A stretch of 64,000 nucleotides of DNA from Tricholoma matsutake (Eukaryota; Basidiomycota; Agaricomycetes; Agaricales; Tricholomataceae). The stretch lies in contig AP026546.1 of assembly GCA_026075535.2 (NCBI GenBank), positions 6,820,001-6,884,000 on the forward strand, in the 5' to 3' direction. Positions within the stretch are counted from its first letter, which is position 1. Each line of letters opens with the position of its first letter. Position numbers and translations under genes: made by a program. Positions 25,104 to 37,199 of this stretch are shown here, in pieces. The notes beneath the pieces are model-generated. The model was not told where the DNA came from. It saw only the letters and a program-made list of their open reading frames with translations, and searched no databases.

Positions 25104-27420
25104 ATGGCAAACAAGGCAGGTGCTGCTAGTGGCTATTTTGTTATACATGTCACTGTACGGACTGCAACTACTATTGGACTGGTCTCAGGGTCTTGGAATG
25201 TCAGGGGCTCCTTTTTACTGTCTCATTGCTTGCTTCCGTGGACTGTCATGACCTGTTCTAATCATGAAAGTGTGTTCACATTTCCCTCCAACCATTCCTT
25301 GTGTGCATTTTAATGGTATCTTCTATAGCAAACTTTGGTGAAGAGGAACTGGCACACACATTCATCACAGAATGACACGCGTTGGAACACCAGTCAATCT
25401 GTGGCATATGCAGCATCTGGTCACTCAAATCTGGGCAAGTTCATGTGAAGATTATGGATTTGGTGGATACTCAGTTGCTCTTAGCCTCAGAGAGTGCAGT
25501 TTCCAGGGGGATGCCAATGACACAGGGGCTCGCATTGTACCAAACTTGCATTAAAGGATTGACTTGTACTGCCTGCAAATCCTGTGCGGGTGACCTCTGC
25601 AGGTCTGTCATACCAAAATTTGTGTTATCTTCCAAATGGAACATGGGGGTTGTTCCAGCGGAGTTGTTGGGGCTTACAGTTTTAGAACAGTTACTGGTTA
25701 TGAGGCAGTTTCATGTGATGCTTGTATTGACTGTCTATGGTTCTGTGGGAGGGGGAGATCTGCAGTTTTCATTTGGTGCAAGGCCTTTTACAGATCCTTC
25801 TCTTGCTTGTCATGCTCAAGACCTCCCCCTCCATGAAGATTTGCAACACACCATGTTAGCAGTTGAATTTCGGAGACAACCTGACCCAGACATCTCTTTT
25901 CTGCCTTGTTTACATGTCTGCGCTGGCTGGGTTGGATATGCCCTTCAGTGGCTAAAAGCAAACAATTACTTATATTGCGACGTGATCATTGTTGAGGATA
26001 GGTTAGCCTCTTTGCCAGAAGATGGAGTGCCAGTTAGCTGGCTGTCCAGGAGAGAAGGGTTCATTTCAGTAGCCAACATGCCGAGATGCCCACAGTTTAG
26101 TCTTGAGCATAAGTGATCTAGTTTTGCTTGTTTCACATTTGTTTACTTGCTCCCAGCTGTGCAGTATATTGATACCTCCAATCATTTTATCCTTGTGGAA
26201 TGTTTCCCTTGCATTTTCATTGATGGGTTGGGCTTGTGTGATGACTATGTGGTTGGTGACACTGCAAAACTGGGGTGGTGGGCTATGCATCACTCCGATG
26301 CCTGGTTTGAAAACCAGCCTTGTTTTCTTTCAATGATCCTCCAAATGATTCAGGCTGAACTATATACAGCTGCTGTCTGCCATATCCCACCATGCATTGA
26401 CCACCTTGACTTCTGAACGCATGCTTAGCATGGCAATTAGTTGCTTGGCAACATCCTGGGTGCTGACCAATCCAATGTCAGGTGTTTCAGCGAGCTTGCT
26501 GGCATGGTGACATGGTTAGGTCAACCTCTTGTGTATCTCGAGCTGCGAGCACCAGGGGATGACAGGCTTTCCAACGATGATGTGGCCACTGTACATGCTG
26601 GCAAACTGAAAGGAGTTGTTGATGCTGCTTGTGCCAACACTCACACATTTGACAGCTATTGCCAAGCCTTCCTCAAGATTGTCATCAGCACTGGAGGCAC
26701 GGGGCTGTTTGGCAAAGTATGCAGCTATTTTGGCAGAGTTGGAGAAGATCACAATGGCATGTTATGTTTACATATGTTTCTTTGGCTGCCCCATCCCTAC
26801 AACTCAGATGCTTACAATGCACTTTCCATACTGGCCCAGGGCAATGCTAACAATGGGACGTTTCCCTTGCTGTCCAGTGGAATTTTTCATGGAAAGCTTT
26901 TACATGAGTCATTCTCCACTGCACTCAGGCATTCCACTGCACTTGGGCATTCCACTGCACTCGGGCATTCCACATTGTTCCAAGACCTTGGCCCACCATT
27001 GTCTAGTAAAGCGACAACAATTATTTTCCTACTGAAACAAACCACATTTTTTAGGCCTGATGTTGCAGCCCCCATTTTTCGTGCTTTGATTTGTGAATTG
27101 TACTTTTTGGCACCCAAGGATTGGACACTGCGACAATGCATTGCAGGGAGCATCTTGCTTGCTATTGCCACTGGGCAAATTGCCACCAAGGAAAGGATAA
27201 GGCTTTTGGGCAGCTTCGCTATGGGTTACCATTCACACGATTTCATTGATTTGGACTCTGAAGGCATCTTTAACATGGTGGTGGCCAAATATGAGAAGTG
27301 TGTGACCGTTGATCACTGTAAAGTGATACTTATGTTTTTTTTTGGCAGCAGAACCCCTGTTTATCCTGAGGCTGTAAAAAATATATGGACATGGACAAAG
27401 TTAATTCTCCTTCTCAAGTC
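25104..27420 (+). pseudogene. DUF6570 plus Helitron Rep-like remnant
   Basis: Several plus-strand frames join poorly but show a known order. First, around 25,620, IPKFVLSSKWNMGVVPAELL followed by GLTVLEQLLVMRQFHVM, the DUF6570 pattern (LA..NWLG.VP.ELQGLT..E..LI...R). Next LQWLKANNYLYCDVIIVEDR near 25,960. Then GLFGKVCSYFGRVGEDHNG and LCLHMFLWLP near 26,710-26,795, the Helitron-like N-terminal replicase pattern in which HLHM..W is normal; here the first His is Cys. These proteins normally continue into a PIF1-type helicase. Walker A and B regions were not found, so an internal deletion is likely. It would be a rolling-circle replicase when intact. Confidence 0.5.
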
Positions 27421-28104
27421 CAACTAGATAATTTACCTCTGAATGTTGTGCCTTTGACACAAACTACTGTATCCACATCTTGTTTGTTGCCTGATGACAC
27501 CTCTCTGACAATTTCATGCAATCAAGTTGAAATCTTGCCCAACTGGGCCATGACAGACTATGCCTCCCAAGGAAAAACAAGACCCCAAAATGTTGTGGAC
27601 CTCAGCTACAGTAGGTCACACCAAGCATATTACACTGCCCTCTCAAGAAGCTCTACAGCAGCAGGCACATTGATTCTTACAGGCTTTTATCCCCACAAAA
27701 TCACAGGTGGTGCTTCAAGAGCACTCAGACAAGAATTCTGTGAGCTTGAAATACTAGACAAAATTACAAGACTTAATTTTGAAGGCAAACTCCCTGTACA
27801 TATGGTCCAAGCAGACAGGAGAAACAGTTTAATTGCTATGTATAGACAACTGAAAGGTGAAGACTACGTGCCCCCCACAGTCCACAAGGCTATCAGATGG
27901 GGACCTAGTGATCCTTTTCTAGAGTGGCCACATAGTAATATGGAATGGGCTCTGGTTGACAAAAGCACAAAGACCACATCTCCAGACAATGTAACTGTCC
28001 CTCTGATAATGCCCACAGTGAAAAAACCATGCCCCCTTAAAAGAACACAGCCAACTAAAAAACCAAGACTCTCATGCACCCCCCCAACAACAACTTCCTT
28101 GTAG
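27385..28104 (+). pseudogene. C-terminal part of PIF1-like helicase
   Basis: An open 239-residue frame. It contains WAMTDYASQGKTRPQNVVDL and SHQAYYTALSRSSTAAGTLI, corresponding to helicase motifs V-VI of PIF1-type enzymes (TDY..QG.T....VVDL and Y.ALSR...). It goes on to ITGGASRALRQEFCELEILD, typical of the long tails in fungal transposon-borne versions. The N-terminal ATPase motifs are missing, so this is a fragment of a larger protein joined to the upstream Rep-like remnant. Confidence 0.6.
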
Positions 28105-28203
28105 CCAGTTGGGACCCAATGGTCAAACAATAGTTGTGCTTATGATGTAGTTGTTACTATCCTTTTTAATATATGGTACAATGCTCACCATGCTCACCAA
28201 GCA

Positions 28204-30234
28204 TTGTGGGCAAACATAGGCAACAACCTCATGGTCTCTCTCCTAGATGACTTTCAAAACCACACTAACCTGACTCCCACTTCTGCCCACACACTCTCCT
28301 TGGAAACAATCCGGGACAATTTTAGGCAACTCCTTGCAAATGTTTCAAGAGAATTTGGGTTTGGTGAACTTGCAAGTGTCCATAGCATTCTGGAACAGCT
28401 GCTAGAAACCAGCCAGCCTGTTACCTCATCCACACAACAGTGCTCAAGTTGTGAACACCCTACAGGAAGGGAAACAGACAGCTCATCTTGCCTTGTTTAT
28501 ACATTTGCACTGCCAGGCATGACCTTACAGAGCCACCTGAATCACCAAGAGCAACTTCTGGCTTCAACTTGCCCAGGGTGTGGGCAACCACAAATCAGAA
28601 AAACCACATTCCAAAGTCACCCCCCTTTGATCGCATTCCAATGGGGTGGTGACCCCCCCTCTCTTACTACAACTCTCCAAATAAGCTGCAATGGCAATGC
28701 AACAGAGTACCTTCTTAGAGGTGTAATTTATTATGCAAATCAACACTTCACTGCCCACCTCCTCAACTCAGCTGGCAACAGCTGGGGCTATGATGGAATG
28801 TCTAGGGGTGGAACTTTGATTCCTCAAAAACCAGGCCAGGCCCAGACACGGACTGCTATAGTTAGTGTTTTAAGGTCCAGTTGACTAAACTGAGGACTGA
28901 ACTGGACCAAACTGTGGTCCATGCTTTGGTCTGGTCCAAGTTTCTGAAAATAGTAGGTAACCGAAACCGCGGTTCGGTTACCAGTTAACTTGCTTTGAAA
29001 ACATTCGAAAACCATTATAAAACCAGTTGAAACTGATTGTAACTGGTCTTTTACACTTAGATTATGTACCCTATAAATAATAAAACTAATGTATGTATTA
29101 TATATAATAAGCTACCTACAAGGGGGGATGCCATGCAAATTGGTTGGGTTTATATACATTGCAGGGGTTGTACTTATTTGTTCACAGTAAATGAACACAT
29201 ACGCATCATTTACATCACGTGTTGATGTGTTTGTTTACACAAAAATAAAAGTGGCACCATTTGAGACGCTGCATCACCACCTGACCACACAAACCAACAA
29301 ACACAAAGCAGGGGCCCAAACAATGTTAGTTGGTCGTTTGGGCCCTCTGGGTATGTTTTTTGATTTGATTTCTTTCTTTTACTAATGAACTAACTAATAT
29401 TTCTTCTTTTTAGTTTCTTGCCTGTTAACAACGACCCATACCCGTGCCCTATGCCACTGCTGTGAGCCTCTGCTCACAGGGCTGCAATGGACCCTGTTTC
29501 TGGACAACAATGACTCAGAGATGCTGCGTCACACAGCACCACCACCCTGCCTGCGAGCCACTGCTTGTAGGGGGATATGGAGGTGCTGACGATGATGAAT
29601 GATGCCTATGACAAATAGCAGGGAACAATGAATGGGGGGAACCAAGCTGACGAATGACAGATGACAAATTGCAGGAAACAATGGTGGTGGGGAACAAAGA
29701 ATGGCAGGGAACAAAGAATGGCGAATGGCAGGGAGCAGGAATGACCAATGGTGGGGAATGATTAAGAATGGGGAACAACAAACGTGGGGAATGATGAACA
29801 ATGGGGAATGGGAATGACCAATGGTGTGAAGCAGGCTAATGAATGACAGGCGACGAGTGGCAGCACCCCACCCTCGCTACAAATGCGAGATGGTGGGGTT
29901 ATTTCTTTTCATTTTTATTTTCAATTTTTCATTCACTATGTAATTACACTGCACCACTTCGAGCAACTGCTCGCAGGGTGTTTATGTCTTTATTTTATTT
30001 TGTATACAAAGATAAATTTAGTTAGCTGTGAAAAAATGGGGGGAAAACTGGTTTCAACTGGTTTTTTGGACCATAACTGAACTGATAGAACCGGTTTTTA
30101 CCAGTTTGGTTATGGTCTATGTTACTTAGGGTCATGGTCTGGACTGGTTACGGTCCCAGTTAACCCTCTTAGAGGTTGAAAAACTGGACCGAACTGGACC
30201 TTAAAACACTAGCTATAGTGGCTGTGTATGCGCT
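28204..30234 (+). pseudogene. Ubiquitin-specific-peptidase-like ORF interrupted by element C
   Basis: The frame from 28204 reads 217 residues to QAQTRTAI. It has two CxxC pairs (CSSCEH, CPGCGQ) of the zinc-ribbon kind seen in USP peptidases, and LRGVIYYANQHFTAHLLNSA followed by GYDGM, like the His-box region of USPs (GVIYY...HFTA.....W..YDGM). Element C sits in codons of the C-terminus. Joining across its 8-bp duplication gives TAIVAVYALRG and a stop near 30,234. No Cys box was seen, so the peptidase is partial or inactive. Many fungal transposon helicases carry such a domain as their tail; here a stop separates it from the helicase part. Confidence 0.5.
28863..30211. mobile_element. Non-autonomous TIR element C (1.35 kb)
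   Basis: Ends TAGTGTTTTAAGGTCCAG and CTGGACCTTAAAACACTA, flanked by a perfect 8-bp duplication GCTATAGT (28855-28862, 30212-30219). No coding sequence. It has subterminal GGTCC/GGACC and AACTGG motifs, several short hairpins of the CTGTGAGC-N4-GCTCACAG type (29,459 and others) and a GGGGAAC-type purine-rich degenerate repeat at 29,600-29,830. It is most like element E (shared ACAAGGGGGGATG and TTCACAGTAAATGAACACAT). Confidence 0.9.
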
Positions 30235-31684
30235 CAGAGGATAGAGCCCCCCCTTAGAGAACTCAGCATTGCCATGCGAAGCAGTGGCCCACTAGCACAA
30301 GTCACAGTATATAGAAAGTACAATATATATACTTAAACTTACATGGATAGTAATAAAACAGATCTAATATAAGTGCAAATTATAACTATTATACTAATAT
30401 TTACATGCAGAGGGAGAAGCCCAGAGAAAAAAGTAGTTGTTTGGTGGGTGCTTATATACCCTGTGGCTGTGCATGGACCATATGGTCACATTTGTGCTGC
30501 CAAAAATCAAAGTGGCACCATCTGTGAGATGATTCCCATGACAACAAACTTACAATCCCACGCTGCCCACCATCTTCACCCACCACCAACAACATCCACA
30601 CCGCTACCCCAAAAGACCGCCAATGAACAAATGCAAGGCAGGGGGCCCAGATGATGCTAGTTGTCGTTTGTGCCCCCAGAGTAAGTCTATTATACTTATT
30701 TTCATGTTTTACTAAGTGTTTCTTTTCAGTTTCTAGCTAATGACATCACCCATACCCTATCCATGCTCCTGCTGTGAGCCTCTGCTTTCAGGGCAGCAAC
30801 AAGCTCTGTTCCTAGACAGCAACAGCAACATGCCCACACCACCTAGCTCAGAACTGAATGAATGCAAAGCACCCAAATGACAACTAGCATTGTTTGGGCC
30901 TGGGTATGTTCCTTATCTTTGATTTTTACTAACCAATTTGATTTCTTTTGTAGGTTTGATAACAATGACAATACCCCCTGCCCTATGCTGCCACTGTGAG
31001 CCACTGCTCGCAGGGTGGCAATGGGTCCTGTTCCCAGACCACAACAGGTGCCACATCACACAGCACCACCACCTTACCTGTGAGCCACTGCTCATAGGGG
31101 GAAATGGAGGTGCTGATGACGAATGGTGCCACGACAACACAGGGAAGGGCTGATGAATGACAGGGAGAACAGAACAAACAAACAATGATGAGAATGAGGA
31201 GGATGGCAACAAACGATGGGGAGGGGATAATGCACAATGACACAGGGATGGCAACATGAGGGCAATGAATGACAATGTGGGGACAATGATGTGAGGACAA
31301 TGCACAATGACACAGGGATGACAACACAAGGCTGACAATGATGAATATTGGGGGACAATGTACAATGCCCACCCTCACAACAAACATGAGACAGTGGGGT
31401 TGTTTCTTTTTTGCTCTGGTCTTTTTTTCTTTTTTCTTTCTATTAGCAACTCCCCACACCGCTGTGAGCACCTCGCAGGGTGATGTAATTAGTTTTATAA
31501 TAAAATCTATTTACTGTAAAAATAGTAGTTGAGACAGGTCAAAACTGGTCTTTTGGGGCAACTGAACCGAATAGGACTGGTCCTATTCAGTTCAGTTGCA
31601 GTCCTTTAAGTTTGGACCGGTTGCGGTCCACGGTTGCCCTTTTGGGGGTCGAAAAACCGGACCAAACTGGACCTTAAAACACTA
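30235..31684. repeat. Non-coding right part of element B, shared with D
   Basis: AT-rich to 30,410, then about 1.26 kb matching element D (CTTATATACCCTGTGGCTG, AAAGTGGCACCAT, repeated hairpins at 30,774, 30,996 and 31,078), ending in the right TIR. No gene. The short ORFs in the pyrimidine-rich minus strand are repeats. Confidence 0.65.
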
Positions 31685-31692
31685 TTTCCAGT

Positions 31693-34136
31693 AATAAATA
31701 CAAGATTCACATGCCAGATGAGTAAATCCCCATTTGATCATCTGGGCATTGAGTGTTTGGTTTCAGATATGACCACTTTGTTTCATACCATACAGACCAC
31801 ACTGTAGTTGCCACACCCAGTCTTCTTTCCCAGGTTCCTCAAATCTGACTGGTTGTTTGCATGTACTGTACTTCATCAGGGGGTAATAAACCATATAGAA
31901 AAGCAGTCTTCATGTCGATCTGTTGAGCATCCCATCCCAAAGAGGCTGCAATGTGCAGAAGAATATGCCAAGATTCCATGCATGCAGTGGGTGAGGTAGT
32001 TCTAGTATAATCCTTGCCATAGATTTGTTCAAAACCTTTGAAAACAAGATGTACTTTCCATCTGACCGCCTTTCCTTCTTCATCTCGCTTCATATGGAAG
32101 ACAGGTTTCCATTTTTGGACATGTTTCCCAGGGGGTAGGTCAGATTGTGGAATAAGTTTGTAAACTCCCATCTCCTTCAGTGATTTCAGTTCATCCCTAT
32201 ATCTGGCTTCCCATCGTGTCGCATCCACTGAGTTCTTGGCTTCATCCCATGTTTTGGGCTCATTCTCAAATTGGAGTGACTCCAGATCGAGATTGGTCAT
32301 TTCTGAGATCAGGGCAAGAAATTCATGTGCCTGATTGCTGAGGTCTAGATTCTCAAGATCCTGATGGAGATCATTTCTGATGTCATTGCTGGAGACAGGT
32401 GCTTTGTGATGATTGGAATGGCTTCTTGGTTGCTCTGCATTCCCAGCGCTGCTCATGCATGCAGGTAACACTCTCCTGAGATGCCTGTACAGCTGCTCCT
32501 ATGTGTGTAATGGTAGGCCCCCCATTGTGGTTATGCTCTGTTGGTACAGGTACATGGGACAATTGGCATGGAAGTTGGGGAAGTATTGTCTCGGGGTGGA
32601 TTGGGGGTGCAACATATTTGCCATATTTATCACTGTCATCATGTGGTGACACAGGTACTGAGGGCATGGTATTTTCTAACTCAGGTTTGGCAGTATCTGG
32701 TAAAACATTGACTGGTTCCAGGCCTGATGGGATGTGTCCTTTATGGCTCTAGATGAAGTGTACATGGTAGGAACTGTGTACTTGGTGGGTTGTGTGATTG
32801 TAGCATCAGTATGCTTTGGACTTGTGTCTGTATCCAACAAGCACACATTCAATTGAACATTCAAAGATTTTTGGATTATCTTTCTTGGGAATTAGGATGA
32901 ACATGTGACAGCCAATTTTGTGCATGTATGAATAATCTGGTTTACATTCATGCCATAGTTCCCAAGGCATGATCCTCTTTAGTGAGTGGGTCATAGTTTT
33001 GGTGTGCAGATGAACAGTGGTCAGATAAAATTCATCCCAAAGATATGTTGGCAGGCGTGCATAGATACACATCATCTGCACTTTTGCCATGAGTGTCCTA
33101 TGCATGCATTCAACTCGTCCAATGTGTGCAGACATGTGTAGGGTGGTGAAGCGCTGTTCAGTGCCTCAAGATTTCAGCCATGCTTTCATTGATTTGACTT
33201 CAGCTCCCTGTTGTTGGTGATGTAAATTCTGACCTTTAAACCCATTTCATTTTTGTGGGCTAACTCCCATGCTTTGAGCTCTGGAAATGCATCGTCCTTG
33301 TTCCTCAATGGTATGGACCATGGAAAAGAAGTGCAGTCATCAACAATGTCCATCACAGCATGTGGGCCCAACAAATCTATCCATATTTTCTCTAATTTCC
33401 TTGTAGCCTTGTGTCCCTCCCTCTCCTCATGCTTCTTTGGTACCAGCATCCTTGTCTGCTTTCCAAGGATACAAGTATCACATTTGGGCAGTCTCGAGAC
33501 TGTAGACACAGATGCACCTGTGAGTGTTCCCTTTTTGGTCATGTCCCACAGGGATTGATAATTTGCATGACCAAGGTGACGGTGCCAGGTTTCAAGCATA
33601 GGGGTACCATGAATGGTGAAGGCATGATCGGCAGTTGCAGAATGTAGGGTGAGTGCATAAAGTTTCTTGGAGAAAAGAAGGGGACCACATGCAATGAAGG
33701 CACCCATAGATTTGTCAGTTATCCAACAGGATGATGAATTGAAATGGGTGATGGTGTTGGAGTCATCGGTGAGAGAGCTAATGGAAATGAGGCAAACATT
33801 TGCATTCAGAATGTATAGTGTGTTATGTAAAATGATTGATGTGCTCTGCACCACACATACTTTGATATCACTGACACCAATAGCAGAGATGGAAGATCCT
33901 CTGAGTCCTTTTACTGATTGAGGTTTAATGGGATAGAGGGAAATAAAGTCTGAGCAATCTGGGGATATGTGAACTGAGGTGCCAGAATCCACAATGAAGG
34001 GGAAATCGTCAAGGGACATTTGGGTTTGCTTTGTCTGATTTAGAGGTTCAGCCATGAATGTGTTCTTGGCAGCTGGGGTGTAGAGTTGATTCCAATCTAC
34101 AGATGTGACAGGCTCTATAAAGGCAACCTCAGCCAC
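31693..34136 (-). pseudogene. Copia-1 fragment: protease, integrase and N-terminal RT
   Basis: Minus strand from 34,136. The join to gypsy sequence lies just before VAFIEPVTSVDWN. It then reads the aspartic protease site PFIVDSGTSVH, GAG-pre-integrase (HLGHANYQSLWDMTKKGTLT, CDTCILGKQT), integrase core (IWIDLLGPHAVMDIVDD, then SFPWSIPL), integrase C-terminus (PWELWHECKPDYSYMHKIGC) and RT (GVYKLIPQSDLPPGKHVQKW, VFKGFEQIYGKDYTRTTSPT, QQIDMKTAFLYGLLP). The reading shifts frame several times and has in-frame stops. Gag and the 5' LTR are missing; the element is cut at its 5' side by the gypsy LTR. Confidence 0.85.
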
Positions 34137-34493
34137 TAGCAAAGGGAAATCTGAAGAGAAAACTCTGAGGACCCCTTTGCCAATGCCCAGTATATGTAAA
34201 GACAGCAAAAATCAAATAATAATAATATAAAAATAGAAAAGGCGGAGAGAGGCAGATCAAGGCCACTGAATGACATCATACCAAGGGGTAGATGTTGGAA
34301 GGGGTGCTCCACCTCTAAATATAAAACTGTCAACATGCACAAATGTGATAGAAAGGGAAATTAGTAATAAAATAAGGAAAAATCATAGAAAATGAGAAAT
34401 AGAAGGAAATGAGGTGAGAAAAAATATAGGACGAACATAAAAGATAGGAGAAACACACAGGGCACCCCCCTGAGTCCCCCTAGTCCCCTTACA
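34137..34493 (-). repeat. Gypsy 3' LTR
   Basis: A 357-bp copy paired with 43805-44160. Shared landmarks are ACTCTGAGGACCCCTTTGCC, CATACCAAGGGGTAGATGT and CACACAGGGCACCCCCCTGA. The outer side abuts copia-1. Confidence 0.85.
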
Positions 34494-34525
34494 TCACCCC
34501 CTCTTGATGCATTGCCCCAATGCAT

Positions 34526-37199
34526 TCAAAATTGCATATGACCAAAGTCAGTGACTTGAATGCAACACAGTGCAGCAGTGAGCCATTGATGGACTAACCA
34601 AGGGGCATTCACATTGGACTCTTCGACCCATGAGCTCTCCTCATACCAATAACCCTTCCAGTGCACCAAATACTGGAGTTTTCCTTGGCACAACCGGCTG
34701 TCCAAGATCAACTTGACTTTGTACTGTGGTTCTCCCTGGATCACTGTAGGCAGTGGTGGTGGACAGGAATGGCATCCCGGGGATTGATCTGGGGGAGCTG
34801 GAAGGAGTTTGACAACATGGAAGACTGGGTGGAGTCTGGACATGGAGGCTGGGAGGCATAGACAATAGGCATGCATTCCAACAGACTTGAAAATGGGGAA
34901 AGGCCCCAGGAAGCGATGAGTGAGTTTCTTGGATGGATATGTCACTGGAGTCAAGGTAAACTCAATCACCAACCTTGTACTGAGGGGTTGGAGAATGGCA
35001 TTGGTTGTAAAAGTGTGCCATGTTATCCTTCACCTTTGCTAAGGCTGCCTTTGCCTCCTCCAAGCTATCCTGCATGTGTTCTGTGAACTCATTCACCATC
35101 TTGATGTGGGAGGGAGTTTGGCAAGGTTCAAATCCCATGCGTGGATGTCATCCAGTGTCTAAGAGGAAAGGGGTCTGTTGAGTGAAAGCATGGACATGGT
35201 TGTTGTATCCAAACTTGGCCAAGGGGAGAAGATTGTTCCAATTGTCCTGGCGCTCATTGATGAAGATGTGGATGTACTGCTCCAGTTCCTGGTTGACTCA
35301 CTCAGTCTGGCCATTAGTTTGTGGGTGATAGGCAGTCGAAGCAAGGAGTTTGATCCCCAGAAGCCGGTACAGCTTGTGAGTGAACTCTGCCATGAACTGA
35401 GGGCCACAGTCAGAGAGGAAGGCACCAGGAAGTCCATATAATTTCTACACATGGTGGAGATAGAGTTGGGCAGCACCCAGGGTGCTGACAGTGGTATGAG
35501 TGGGAATGAAGTGAGCATGTTTTCCCACTGAATCAACTGTGCACATCACTGCATCAAACCCATTCGACTCTGGCAACTCCACCACAAAGTCAACATTGAC
35601 AACATTCCAATGACTCTCTGGAACAGGAAGAGGGTGTAGCTCACCAATGGGTTTGCGACAAGGAATCTTGGTGCATAAGCAAAGGTCACAAGTATGACAA
35701 TACTGACCAATGAGTCATGACATTTGTGGCCACCAATAATTTTGTGAGGTGAGCTCCAAGGTCTTCCAGCATCCAGGATGACCGACAATCTGTGAGTCAT
35801 GGTGTTGGGATATGATGTGCCAGGGAAGGTCTGGGTCATTGGGGATGTAGATGTGATCCCTGAACTACAACAAGTCCTCTTTTTCAGCCCACTCTGCTGC
35901 ACACAAGGAAAGGGTGGATCCCTTCCTCAGTTCTTTAACACCTTGGGCAACAATATCCTCATGTAAATAGGATGTCCCACTCCTTGCCCTGGGGTGTGAT
36001 GCCTTCCAGTGCCCAAATGGTGAACAGGTCTGGCTGCAACAACACAATGTTTTGATTGTCATTGCTGCCATCCCCATGGTCTGCACGTCAGGAGAGGGCA
36101 TCAGTCTTCCCCATGCTGCAACCCGGATGGTGGTGCAAGGAGAAGTCAAATCTGGATAGATACAGGGACCAACGAGCTTGACAACAGTTCAATTTCTTGG
36201 CCATCATAAAGTACTCGAGATTCTTGTGATCCATCCAAATTTCCTTGTGTTGGACACCCTTGAGGAAGTGTTGCCACTCCTCAAGCATACACATTATTGC
36301 CAACATCTCCTTGTCATGGATCTTGTAGTTTTGCTCTACAGCACAAAGACTTTTGGAGTAGAATGCAACAGGATGCCACTTCTGGTCCTCCAGAGACTGC
36401 TGAGACAACATGGGACCCAGCACAAAGTCAGAACTGTCAGCTTCTACATGAAATGGGTGTGAATCATCAGCAAAGGTAAGAATGGGAGTGGAAGTGACCA
36501 TCTCCTTAAGCTTTTCAAATGCCTCCTGTTGTGTATTATCCCACCTCCATGCCTCCTTTCCTGTCAAGTCAAACAGTGATCATGCATGATGTGAGAAATC
36601 CTTGATAAACACCAATATAAATTGATGAAGCCCAGGAAAGACTGCACCTCTTTCTTGTTTGTGGGCATTGGCCAAGTCGTGACCCCATTCACCTTGATAG
36701 GATCCATCTCCACCTGACCCTCCAAGATAATCAGGCTGAGGTACTCAATCTTGGTCTTCTCAAACTCGCACTTGTCCTGAAAAAGGTAGAGTTTGTACTG
36801 TCAAAGCCATTCTAGGATGAGGTGCATGATGTGACGGTACTCTTCAACTGTGCAAGTGAAGATGAGGATGTTGTCAAGATAGATACAAACAATGCCTTTG
36901 AGGATGAGGTTGTGGAAGATGTCATTCTTCATGGTCTGAAAGGTGGCAGGACTAATAGTAAGGCCAAAGAACATGATGAGTGGTTCAAAAAGACCATGGT
37001 TGGTACAAAAGGCTGCCTTCCACTCATCTCCCTCCTTTATCCTCACATTATTGTAACCCCAATGGATGTCGAGCTTGGTGAAGTATCGGGCTCCATGGAG
37101 CTGGTTCACAAGTTCAGAGACGGGAGGTAATGGGTAGCATTTTTTGATGGTGATGTTGTTGAGCCTTCTGTACAGCTTCATTTGGGGACCCATCCACAT
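34526..37199 (-). pseudogene. Gypsy pol: RT, RNase H, integrase and chromodomain
   Basis: From 37,199 downwards: RT (NNITIKKCYPLPPVSELVNQ, ARYFTKLDIHWGYNNVRIKE, CIYLDNILIF), RNase H (HPFHVEADSSDFVLGPMLSQ, FYSKSLCAVEQNYKIHDKEM), integrase and its C-terminal GPY/F-type region (THRFLGPFPIFKSVG, LHPVFHVVKLLPAP), ending in a chromodomain (YKVKLILDSRLCQGKLQYLV followed by HWKGYWYEESSWVEE). The RT active site YLDD reads YLDN. Several frame changes and stops break pol. A chromodomain places it among chromoviruses, which target heterochromatin. Confidence 0.85.

Larger units (their letters stand above)
24754..31684. mobile_element. TIR element B (6.9 kb) with hAT-like ends and Helitron-like coding sequence
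   Basis: The left end TAGTGTTTCAAGGTCCAG and right end CTGGACCTTAAAACACTA form inverted termini. A perfect 8-bp target duplication TTTCCAGT flanks them (24746-24753 and 31685-31692). Removing the element rejoins the copia-1 RT (CIYYWK to TDTGIIIAAIHV). TAGTG termini with 8-bp duplications are hAT-like. The interior carries, in plus orientation, DUF6570/Rep-like, PIF1-like and ubiquitin-peptidase-like sequences and no recognisable hAT transposase. The last 1.26 kb (from about 30,420) is shared with element D. Confidence 0.85.

Noticed and set aside
29529..31471. Several long ORFs on the minus strand of elements B and C
   Set aside because: Their translations are low-complexity (Ser/Pro/His/Cys/Val repeats) from purine-rich degenerate repeats; they follow the repeat period and match no family.
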